From the IMG/VR virus record IMGVR_UViG_3300044971_000858, positions 1 through 54,859 of that record: DNA of 54,859 nt; one strand, given 5' to 3'. A program made the position numbers and the translations under genes. This DNA is from a virus. Of the stretch, positions 48,540 to 54,859 are shown piece after piece; within the stretch, counting starts at the first letter, position 1, and every line of letters begins with the position of its first letter. A model generated the notes under the pieces. That model had not been told where the DNA came from and did not search any database. It saw only the letters and a program-made list of their open reading frames with translations.

Positions 48540-49106
48540 ATGGAAACTGTTCAAAAATACAAGATGGGCGATGTCCGCGAGGACGGGATGGTATTTATTG
48601 AATACAAGTGGAAGCGCAAGAATCCAGAGTATTGGTCAACTCCAGAGCAATATGCAAAAAGACTTGAGAAGGCTAAAATCAAAAGACTTGCTTGGGTGAA
48701 GGCAAATAAAGAAAAAGATAAAGAACTTCAAAAATCTTATAGAAGTAAAAATAAAGATAAAATAAATAAATATTATAGAGATCGAAGAAAAACTGATTCG
48801 ATTTACAAGAGCAAACAAGATGTTAGAAACTTTATTGGGGCTTCATTTAAAAGAAGGAAGTTTTCCAAAAAAAATAAAACAGAAAACATTTTAGGTTGCA
48901 CATACTCTGAATTCTTTACTCACATTGAATCTCAATTCAAAGATGGGATGTCTTGGGACAATCGTTCAAAATGGGAAATTGATCACATTATTCCATTAGC
49001 AACAGCTAACACGGAAGAAGAAATTTTACGCTTGAATCATTATACCAATCTGCGACCATTGTGGATGATAGAAAACAGAACAAAAGGAAGCAAAATATTA
49101 TGTTAA
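48540..49106 (+). CDS. HNH endonuclease, probable homing type (paralog 2)
   Basis: A 188-residue protein. It shares with the nuclease at 13090 the N-terminal GDxREDGxxF motif, the TEnILGCtysEF segment, and the C-terminal HNH core WEIDHIIPL...LNHYTNLRPLW.IEN. The middle is a very Lys-rich helix. A/T-rich against its neighbours. It sits between a small gene and the portal, overlapping the portal start by 7 bases. Confidence 0.85.
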   Translation: METVQKYKMGDVREDGMVFIEYKWKRKNPEYWSTPEQYAKRLEKAKIKRLAWVKANKEKDKELQKSYRSKNKDKINKYYRDRRKTDSIYKSKQDVRNFIGASFKRRKFSKKNKTENILGCTYSEFFTHIESQFKDGMSWDNRSKWEIDHIIPLATANTEEEILRLNHYTNLRPLWMIENRTKGSKILC

Positions 49107-51610
49107 GTATCGGGAATGATAATTTCAGTTTAGCCACACTTGATCAAGATGGTAATCCTCCAGCCACAAGAATAAGCAATGCAAACCATTGCTGGAATAT
49201 AGCAAACCATTTAAGGTTAGCTAATATTGGTAGGGAAAATAAGAGGTTGAGAATTTACAAAGCCTATAAAAACTTCCCACCTACAGGATACAGCAAGCTC
49301 GCGGAGAAACGCCTTCCTTGGCAATCTGATGTAAACTACGGACAGCTTGGGTTCATCGTAGATAACCAGAAGTCCAGCTACTACGATGTAATTACGGAGC
49401 GTCAGGCTTGTTGCACAATCAAGACCAAATATGGAAACGAAAAAGAACGACTCGTTAACTCCGAAAACATTTCCATCGCATTCGATCAAGCAATCCGCGA
49501 ATGGCCCGGATACCTCTACAATACAGAGCAAGACCTTGAGGAAATGTTGTTGTATGGAAAAGGAATCGGAATGTGGGACTCGCCTATGGGATGGATGCCG
49601 GAACACGTATTCCTATCCGACCTTCTCTTTCCAGACGACATTAGGATCGACTTCTGCAACCTTGAGGAATTTGTTCGCCGTGTCCGTTTGACACCATACG
49701 AACTCTACAAGAAGATTGAGAATCGTGCGGCGGCAGAAGCAATGGGCTGGAATGTGGATGCAGCAATTGACGCTATCCGATTCCACCGTGCATTCAGCAA
49801 CCACCGCAAGACCCGCGAAGACTTCTTTCGCACGATCAGCGAGGCAGGATTCAACTGGTCATTGTCCGTAAACCAAAAGATCGACCTATACGAAGTATAC
49901 TGGAGGGAGTTTGACGGCAAGATCAGTAAGGCAATCATACTCCAAGACTACCAACCAATCTCCGACTACATTAACTCCAATATCAAAGGAGCAGGCAAGA
50001 TCAGCGAAGATGACATCAGAACTCAACATGGGTTTATGATGCTTAAGGTAGGACTCTTTAACTCATGGGATGAGATCATGTATATGCTCACCGATTCGGT
50101 GGGAAGCGGACTCTTTCAAGACATCAAGAGCCAAGCGGAATCGGCGTTCGTCGCCTGCCGCCAGTATGACTTCACAATGAACTCGCTGGTTGATGCCGTG
50201 CGCCTCAACTCTATGCTGATGATCGAAGGTCAAGGCCCAGACGCAACCAAGATGTTGAAGCAGATGGAATGGTTGCCAATCAGCGTGATGCCAGATGGAG
50301 CGAAGTTCATTCAGAACCGCTTCCAACTCCCAGTAGCAGAGAGCATGAGCTTCATGCAGTTTTTCATGGGAGATATGTATAGGGGCATGGGTCAGTATCG
50401 CATCAACGCACCTACCGCTGGAGGCAAACAACGCACGAAAGGTGAAGCAGAATTGGATGCCGCTGAGTCTGCTAAACTATCTGGGACTCAGATTCGTCGA
50501 TTCAACGAGTGTCAAACTCTCTACTTCAAGCAACTCTACAAACGCTTCGTAAACGCAAAGTCCAGCGATGATGGATACGAGTATGTTAAGAAGTTCTATG
50601 AGGTTCTGGAAGAACTCGGAACTCCTAAGGAAGCTGCTGCTTGGAAGAATGTCACCAGCATCCGTTCCAACCTCATCAATGGCGCAGGTAGCCCATCGTT
50701 CAAGCTCATCACAGCAGAGAAGTTGCTGAACATCACGGCAATCACTCCAGCCAACGAAGGACAAGAGAACGCAGTTAAGGACGCAATTGCGGCACTCTCT
50801 GGACGAGACAACGTAGCTCGTTACCGGAATACTAAAGTCAGCAAGATTGACGATACTGCCCGTATCATTGGATTTGAGAATGCTGGTATGACTGATGCGT
50901 TCGTCAACCCTGCAAACTTCCCTGTGCTGCCAACCGATCCGCACATCGAACACGCGCAAGGTCACTTCCAAGATTTGGTCATGCAGTTGCAGATGAATAT
51001 GCAGTCCGTGCAGCAAGGCCAACCAGAGTTTGCTGAAATCTCGAAAGCGGTTCGTGCAATCAAATTCAAGGGTGGTCACATCATGGCGCACGTTGAGTAT
51101 ATCAGCAAAGACCAATCCAAGCAGGACTTCTTGAAACAATTCATGCAGGGAATGAACGAGGCTCAGAAGATGGCCGACGAACTTCAGCAAGTTTACGTCC
51201 AGATGGCAGAAGCCGAAGCTCAGAAATCTGGTCAGCCAAACTCCGAGGAAGACATCAAACTTCAATACCTCGCCGCTAAGTCTGGCATCGAAATCGACAC
51301 CAAGAAGAAACTCGCCGACATCTCAATTGGAAAGGCTTCTATCAGTCACGCTCAACGCACAGAGCAGCGCAAAGAACAAGGCATCACTCAACTCGCGCTT
51401 CAGAAAGCAAAGGCTCGCGCCGAGATTCAGAAGGAGAAAGCAAAGCAAGCAGCAATGCAAAGCAAGCAAGCTCCAGAGATGGAACAGCCAGAAATGGAAG
51501 AAGAGGAGCCAGAGGAAATGGAGGAAGAAGAAACCGAAGAGGTTGAGACTCCAGAAGGAACTGAAGAAGTTGAGATGGAGAATAATATCACACCAATGAC
51601 ACCACAATGA
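49100..51610 (+). CDS. Portal protein
   Basis: An 836-residue protein from the ATG at 49100 (an in-frame start at 49061 lies inside the HNH gene). Pattern: DLEEMLLYGKGIGMWDSPMG, an acidic surface (DLLFPDDIRIDF), MQFFMGDMYRGMGQYRINAP, then a long helical crown and a Glu-rich tail (residues about 790-825). The size and the KGEAELDAAESAKLSG segment resemble the long portals of podoviruses. It would form the dodecameric DNA gate. Position before a scaffold and capsid agrees. Confidence 0.8.
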   Translation: MLSIGNDNFSLATLDQDGNPPATRISNANHCWNIANHLRLANIGRENKRLRIYKAYKNFPPTGYSKLAEKRLPWQSDVNYGQLGFIVDNQKSSYYDVITERQACCTIKTKYGNEKERLVNSENISIAFDQAIREWPGYLYNTEQDLEEMLLYGKGIGMWDSPMGWMPEHVFLSDLLFPDDIRIDFCNLEEFVRRVRLTPYELYKKIENRAAAEAMGWNVDAAIDAIRFHRAFSNHRKTREDFFRTISEAGFNWSLSVNQKIDLYEVYWREFDGKISKAIILQDYQPISDYINSNIKGAGKISEDDIRTQHGFMMLKVGLFNSWDEIMYMLTDSVGSGLFQDIKSQAESAFVACRQYDFTMNSLVDAVRLNSMLMIEGQGPDATKMLKQMEWLPISVMPDGAKFIQNRFQLPVAESMSFMQFFMGDMYRGMGQYRINAPTAGGKQRTKGEAELDAAESAKLSGTQIRRFNECQTLYFKQLYKRFVNAKSSDDGYEYVKKFYEVLEELGTPKEAAAWKNVTSIRSNLINGAGSPSFKLITAEKLLNITAITPANEGQENAVKDAIAALSGRDNVARYRNTKVSKIDDTARIIGFENAGMTDAFVNPANFPVLPTDPHIEHAQGHFQDLVMQLQMNMQSVQQGQPEFAEISKAVRAIKFKGGHIMAHVEYISKDQSKQDFLKQFMQGMNEAQKMADELQQVYVQMAEAEAQKSGQPNSEEDIKLQYLAAKSGIEIDTKKKLADISIGKASISHAQRTEQRKEQGITQLALQKAKARAEIQKEKAKQAAMQSKQAPEMEQPEMEEEEPEEMEEEETEEVETPEGTEEVEMENNITPMTPQ
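49108..49121. repeat. Near-perfect dispersed palindrome at portal start
   Basis: TATCGGGAATGATA deviates in core and one half-site base; it encodes S-I-G-N-D-N at portal codons 3-8. Confidence 0.6.
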
Positions 51611-51852
51611 CAACCGAAAAAATAAAATCCCTATGCGCGGCAATAACCTCACACGAAGACTGGAACAAACTACAGGCGTATTTACTACTTAATGTAAACC
51701 CACCAGAAGGAGTAACCACACTTATCCATGCAATCAAAGCTATTGATGCTATTGGAACGGAAGAGCAAGGAGCATTCAAAAAAACAAAAGCTACTGCAAA
51801 GCATAAAGAGCCTGCGGATAGCGCGGTTGATCCAGACCTCGACGAAATCTAA
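51607..51852 (+). CDS. Small protein between portal and scaffold
   Basis: An 81-residue protein with a helical N-terminal half (KIKSLCAAITSHEDWNKLQA) and an acidic C-terminus. Overlaps the portal stop by ATGA. Possibly a head morphogenesis factor; no family recognised. Confidence 0.6.
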   Translation: MTTEKIKSLCAAITSHEDWNKLQAYLLLNVNPPEGVTTLIHAIKAIDAIGTEEQGAFKKTKATAKHKEPADSAVDPDLDEI

Positions 51853-51855
51853 TTT

Positions 51856-53139
51856 ATGGCAGACACAAACGACACAGCAGACGTAATCGCGGAACTGAAA
51901 TCCAAACCTCAAGTCCCGATTAAAGGTAACACATCTGACTTCCTCAAGAAGTTCAGCAAACAACAAGCCGACGAAGGTAAGCCAAGTGCAACGAATGTTG
52001 GTGATCCTAACCTTGGAATAGCAAAATACAATGAAGAAGAACCGCCAGAAGAAGTGGAGAGAATTACCGAAGCTGAAATCACATCTGACCGAACAGGAAA
52101 AAAGAAAGGTTTCGTTGAGCGACAGATCGAAGAGAACCGAAAGCTCAAAGAAGAGTTGGAAAAATACAAGAAAGATGAAATCCCCAAGTTTGAAACAAAA
52201 ATCCAAGAACTTGAGCGATTGGTATCCGAGTCAAAATCGACGGCAGAAACCAACCACTACCAAGAGCAACTCAACAAAGCCAACCAAGAGAAGCTGGAAG
52301 TTGAGCAACAACTATCAGAGCAAATCAAGGAACTCCGAGGTAAACTGGACTTCCATGACATTACAAGTAATCCAGACTTCAAAAAGAATTACCTCGATCC
52401 TATCAAAAGCACCTACGATACTGCGAGACAGTTGTTATCGAATGATCCAACGCTTCTTTCAACCTTCTCTCGTGCTGTCAATGCAAATGCCTCCATCTTC
52501 AATGCGGCATCCGAAGAGGATCGTCGAGCGGCGGAAGCCGACCGCGACCAAGCGTTCGAGGAAATCACGAACTCGCTTTCGCAATTCAAGCAGTATCAAT
52601 TCGCAGAGCAAGTCAACAGCTTCATCAAAGCAACTCAAAACCACCATTCAGCCCTCGTCAACTTTGAGGAAACCAAGCAGAACATCCTTCAAACAGCAAA
52701 ACAACGGGAGCAAGAAGGTAGGAACAAGTATCTGAATCAGTGGCGTGAAGGCTACAAGAATACTCAGCAGGAGATTGATCGGGCTACTGAAATCCCAGAT
52801 ACGATTGCTGATTACATGAAGGAGAAGGGAATCAAGTATGACATCTCCCGTGACGAGGCTATTGCTCTGGCAGCTACACAGCAGACCAACGAGCAGGCAT
52901 CAGTTGAAGACATGAACCGACTGATCCACCAAGGCCGCGCCTATCAGAAGATTCAAGCACAACTGAAAGCATACCAAGAGATGGTAAAAGAAAAAGATGA
53001 GTATATCGCGCAACTGAAAGGTTCGTCGCGCATCTCGTCATCATCAAGTGCATCGGATTCCCAGAAACCAAGAATGAGCATTACGGAAGGACTGGCTGCT
53101 AAACTTGCGAAATTCTCGCCGCAAGCACGAACAGCATAA
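51856..53139 (+). CDS. Scaffolding protein
   Basis: A 427-residue, highly charged coiled-coil protein. Residues about 85-165 are heptad-like (LKEELEKYKKDEIPKFETKI, QELERLVSESK). The C-terminal 45 residues contain a Ser run followed by a basic helix (ITEGLAAKLAKFSPQARTA), which resembles the capsid-binding end of scaffolds. Lies between portal and capsid genes. No protease motif is visible. Confidence 0.75.
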   Translation: MADTNDTADVIAELKSKPQVPIKGNTSDFLKKFSKQQADEGKPSATNVGDPNLGIAKYNEEEPPEEVERITEAEITSDRTGKKKGFVERQIEENRKLKEELEKYKKDEIPKFETKIQELERLVSESKSTAETNHYQEQLNKANQEKLEVEQQLSEQIKELRGKLDFHDITSNPDFKKNYLDPIKSTYDTARQLLSNDPTLLSTFSRAVNANASIFNAASEEDRRAAEADRDQAFEEITNSLSQFKQYQFAEQVNSFIKATQNHHSALVNFEETKQNILQTAKQREQEGRNKYLNQWREGYKNTQQEIDRATEIPDTIADYMKEKGIKYDISRDEAIALAATQQTNEQASVEDMNRLIHQGRAYQKIQAQLKAYQEMVKEKDEYIAQLKGSSRISSSSSASDSQKPRMSITEGLAAKLAKFSPQARTA

Positions 53140-53169
53140 GCCTTACATTCTGAAAGTCTGGTCATAGAC

Positions 53170-53210
53170 GGGGGAGGTAGTTAGCGTTCTACCTCCCCCA
53201 ATTTTTTTTT
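53170..53210 (+). terminator. Strong intrinsic terminator after scaffold
   Basis: GGGGGAGGTAG and CTACCTCCCCC form a perfect 11-bp stem with an 8-base loop, followed by AA and nine T. It separates portal/scaffold from capsid, allowing separate control of capsid copy number. Confidence 0.92.
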
Positions 53211-53220
53211 AAAAAAACTC

Positions 53221-53226
53221 TTGACA
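53221..53226 (+). promoter_or_regulatory. Probable capsid promoter -35 box
   Basis: TTGACA follows AAAAAACTC, the same 17-base block as the promoter at 48111. A convincing -10 box is not seen at 16-18 bases (CAATGT), so the promoter may need an activator or phage-altered sigma factor. The leader to the capsid ATG would be over 200 nt. Confidence 0.4.
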
Positions 53227-53273
53227 TAGTAAATAGGTGATTGCAATGTCCCTCGCAACGGGATAGACGAAAT

Positions 53274-53287
53274 TATCGGAAACGATA
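53274..53287. repeat. Dispersed 14-bp palindrome (core GAAA)
   Basis: Perfect copy about 20 bases downstream of the likely capsid transcription start, where bound protein would act as a roadblock. Confidence 0.9.
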
Positions 53288-53384
53288 AAATTAGTGCGTG
53301 GGCGAACCCGGCCTTGGAGTTATAGGTCTCCAATTAAAAACTATTCCGGACTGGTCTTGCAAAAGACACCGAGGGTTGAACTCC

Positions 53385-53424
53385 GGCTCGAAAACAACAA
53401 GCATTCGCTTGGGGCTTTCGAGCC
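53385..53424 (+). other. Long hairpin in capsid 5' leader
   Basis: GGCTCGAAA (53385-53393) pairs perfectly with TTTCGAGCC (53416-53424), enclosing an inner CAAGC/GCTTG hairpin (53398-53411) with an ATTC loop. Another hairpin TTGGAG/CTCCAA lies upstream near 53314-53333. An unstructured A/C-rich stretch (53437-53487) follows up to the ATG. Confidence 0.7.
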
Positions 53425-53487
53425 TTTTGCGTTTGCGAACCAAACTAAAACCAAAACCAAAAATCAAACTCAAACAAACTAAATATT

Positions 53488-54859
53488 ATGGCATCAGATC
53501 AGCTATATTTCAATTCGTGTGCTGAGATTGACAGTTTCTTCCGCGAGGGCCGCGAGTATTTCAACGACCTCTATGTGAAGAAGCTCGTCACCAACTCTGC
53601 ATATTTCACCCGTTTCGAGGAGCAAGCATGGCCCTTGAACCACACAACCGAACAGAAAGCCTTCCGCTTTGGCCGTGGATTCCACGATCCTTGCGCTCCT
53701 TTCCGTCAGATCACTGACACCTACTGCGAGACTGATTCTTGCGATAGCAAACCCGAAGTCATTCAGCGTCCCGGAACTGAGAGCTACACTTTCGAGCTTC
53801 TCCGTAAAGAGATGACCACTGACTGGATTTGCGTTGAGAGCCTTCTTTATCGCCTCTTCCCTGCTGAAGAGATTCTCCAGTTTGAAGAGTCGAATGCCCG
53901 TATCACCAAGAACGTCCACGAAGAGTTCCTTCGCAGCAACTACATCGGTGGTTCTGGACACAAATGGATGGGTGTTACCACTGATGACGGAACCTACTGC
54001 GGACTGGTCGACGACCAATCTTGGTTCGTTCCCGAACACACTCTCAACAACGAAGCTGGCTATGACCTCTGCGCTCTTCGCGTCAAGATGGCTCCCGCCG
54101 ACCTCAACAAGATCGCTTATCTCTCGCTGGATATGCTCGACGATGCTCTCGTTGACCTCCAAGACGAAGATGACGCTTTCCGCCTTGATCTTCAAGACGC
54201 GACTGGTCAGCCTCTGCTCGACATCGTTATCCCTGATCCTCAAGTTGGCCGTGCGCTTTACTTCCAAGCCAAGCGCAATAATGGCTACTGGGATGCTAAC
54301 ACGGACTTCGATGAGCGTCTCACCCGTCTGAAGCTCGGCATCAATCGTATCATCGGCGACTACGCTTTCGGTTACGACATCAACGCCGCTCGCTTCAACG
54401 CTGACACTGCCTTCAACGCAAGCCTCGCTCCATTCAATGAAGCTGACCCTGCGACATGGGCGCGTCTCGTCCGCGTTCCTCGCTACATCAAAGTGGTGAT
54501 GGAAAACGGCTGCTCGTATGTTCCTAACAAAGCCTACCGCAATGCCGACTTCGGTATCTCGGTTGCTATGGTCAACAAAGCAATGTGCAAATGGACAATG
54601 CCATCCTCGACTGGATACGGCCAAGCCCAACAGATGACCCAGAACTACGCTGGTGATTGGGAATGGAAGAACCCAGATTGGGAGTGCAACCGCTGGCGCA
54701 AATCGGGCTTCTATCAAGCCCAGTTCCGTCTCGCCGCACAGGTCAAAGACCCAACCATCATGCACTCGTTCCTGCATCGCCTGCCTAAGAGCAAGAACCT
54801 CTATGGTTCCTGCTGCCCAGTTCAGAGCTACATCGTTCCTGAGAACAATCAGGACTGCT
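53488..54859 (+). CDS. Major capsid protein, N-terminal part (continues at 2-127)
   Basis: The first 457 codons of a 470-residue protein. The N-terminal part (ASDQLYFNSCAEIDSFFREG, then FTRFEEQAWPLNHTTEQKAF) is helical and acidic, and the body is alpha/beta with many Trp and Cys (at least 12 Cys overall). It follows the scaffold with its own strong upstream terminator, probable promoter, structured leader and A/C-rich SD-less start, as expected for the most expressed virion gene. No maturation protease is seen. Capsid identity rests on order, size and expression signals. Confidence 0.8.
   Translation, partial: MASDQLYFNSCAEIDSFFREGREYFNDLYVKKLVTNSAYFTRFEEQAWPLNHTTEQKAFRFGRGFHDPCAPFRQITDTYCETDSCDSKPEVIQRPGTESYTFELLRKEMTTDWICVESLLYRLFPAEEILQFEESNARITKNVHEEFLRSNYIGGSGHKWMGVTTDDGTYCGLVDDQSWFVPEHTLNNEAGYDLCALRVKMAPADLNKIAYLSLDMLDDALVDLQDEDDAFRLDLQDATGQPLLDIVIPDPQVGRALYFQAKRNNGYWDANTDFDERLTRLKLGINRIIGDYAFGYDINAARFNADTAFNASLAPFNEADPATWARLVRVPRYIKVVMENGCSYVPNKAYRNADFGISVAMVNKAMCKWTMPSSTGYGQAQQMTQNYAGDWEWKNPDWECNRWRKSGFYQAQFRLAAQVKDPTIMHSFLHRLPKSKNLYGSCCPVQSYIVPENNQDC
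54774..54859. repeat. Terminal overlap, right copy
   Basis: Exact repeat of bases 1-86; counting it once gives a circular unit of 54,773 bp. Confidence 0.95.

Noticed and set aside
50477-53139. Long - strand open frames over portal and scaffold
   Set aside because: They lie wholly inside strongly supported + strand genes, have no promoter or start context, and show unnatural Leu/Phe/Val/Asp composition.
53503-54777. 424-codon - strand open frame
   Set aside because: Antisense of the capsid gene, whose codon bias leaves the opposite frame open. Its composition (Val/Glu repeats) is that of a shadow.
1-54859. Integrase, transposase, insertion sequence or attachment site
   Set aside because: No recombinase motif or terminal inverted repeats found, so the XRE regulator alone is not taken as proof of a temperate lifestyle.

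Overview
The window is a tailed-phage genome with podovirus-type (short-tailed) gene content, and it is probably complete. Bases 1-86 are repeated exactly at 54774-54859, and the major capsid protein gene runs off the right end (from 53488) and finishes at the left end (stop at 125-127). The sequence therefore closes into a circle of 54,773 bp. There is no integrase, transposase, tRNA, CRISPR array, DNA polymerase, primase or RNA polymerase that I can recognise. The host is not identifiable from sequence. Most genes lack a Shine-Dalgarno site. Many starts follow A/C-rich leaders, overlap the preceding stop codon, or sit at the predicted +1 of a TTGACA-type promoter (leaderless). This describes the host translation machinery but does not name a taxon.

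Layout. (1) 48154-54859 plus 1-25583, + strand, virion: small Cys-motif protein, HNH nuclease, portal, scaffold, major capsid, decoration protein, two collagen-like (GAT-repeat) fibres, lysis cassette (two holin-like proteins, a lipoprotein, a YkuD-like lysin), tailspike with S74 chaperone, tail nozzle, second HNH nuclease, tail adaptor, cupin-like protein, three internal/ejection proteins ending in a 2485-aa polyvalent protein. (2) 25654-30023, + strand, after a terminator and a new promoter: RecB/Cas4-like nuclease, a RecA-like protein without its ATPase motifs, SSB with acidic tail, and a putative DNA-binding protein. (3) 30024-30606: a candidate structured non-coding RNA of about 510 nt with its own promoter and terminators. 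(4) 30607-44945, mostly - strand: SF2 helicase, many small phage proteins, dCMP deaminase, glycosyltransferase, NrdR-like zinc ribbon, Hjc-like resolvase, DnaB helicase, replication initiator. It is interrupted by a + strand small terminase candidate (32936) and an antisense HNH nuclease (40373), and contains a 1-kb gene-free, iteron-rich stretch (35869-36929) that is the best origin candidate. (5) 44946-45955: divergent overlapping promoters, an XRE regulator and overlapping small genes. (6) 45956-46261: a two-copy structured RNA candidate beside the large terminase (46267-48117, - strand).

Working together: the initiator loads DnaB, probably at the iteron region, with SSB and nuclease/helicase genes for recombination, and host polymerases copy the DNA. 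The terminase packages into portal/scaffold/capsid shells. The tail adaptor, nozzle, fibres and ejection proteins deliver DNA, and the lysis cassette frees progeny.

The most unusual signal is a 14-bp dyad, TATCGKWWMCGATA, present in 21 perfect and at least 3 near-perfect copies spread over the whole genome. Copies lie in intergenic gaps, just upstream of starts, and inside reading frames on both strands, where they impose the same short peptides (SETI, I-G/V-x-D). I read it as the recognition site of a genome-wide phage DNA-binding protein (stoperator- or centromere-like). The two RNA candidates and the ATPase-less RecA relative are the next most interesting.
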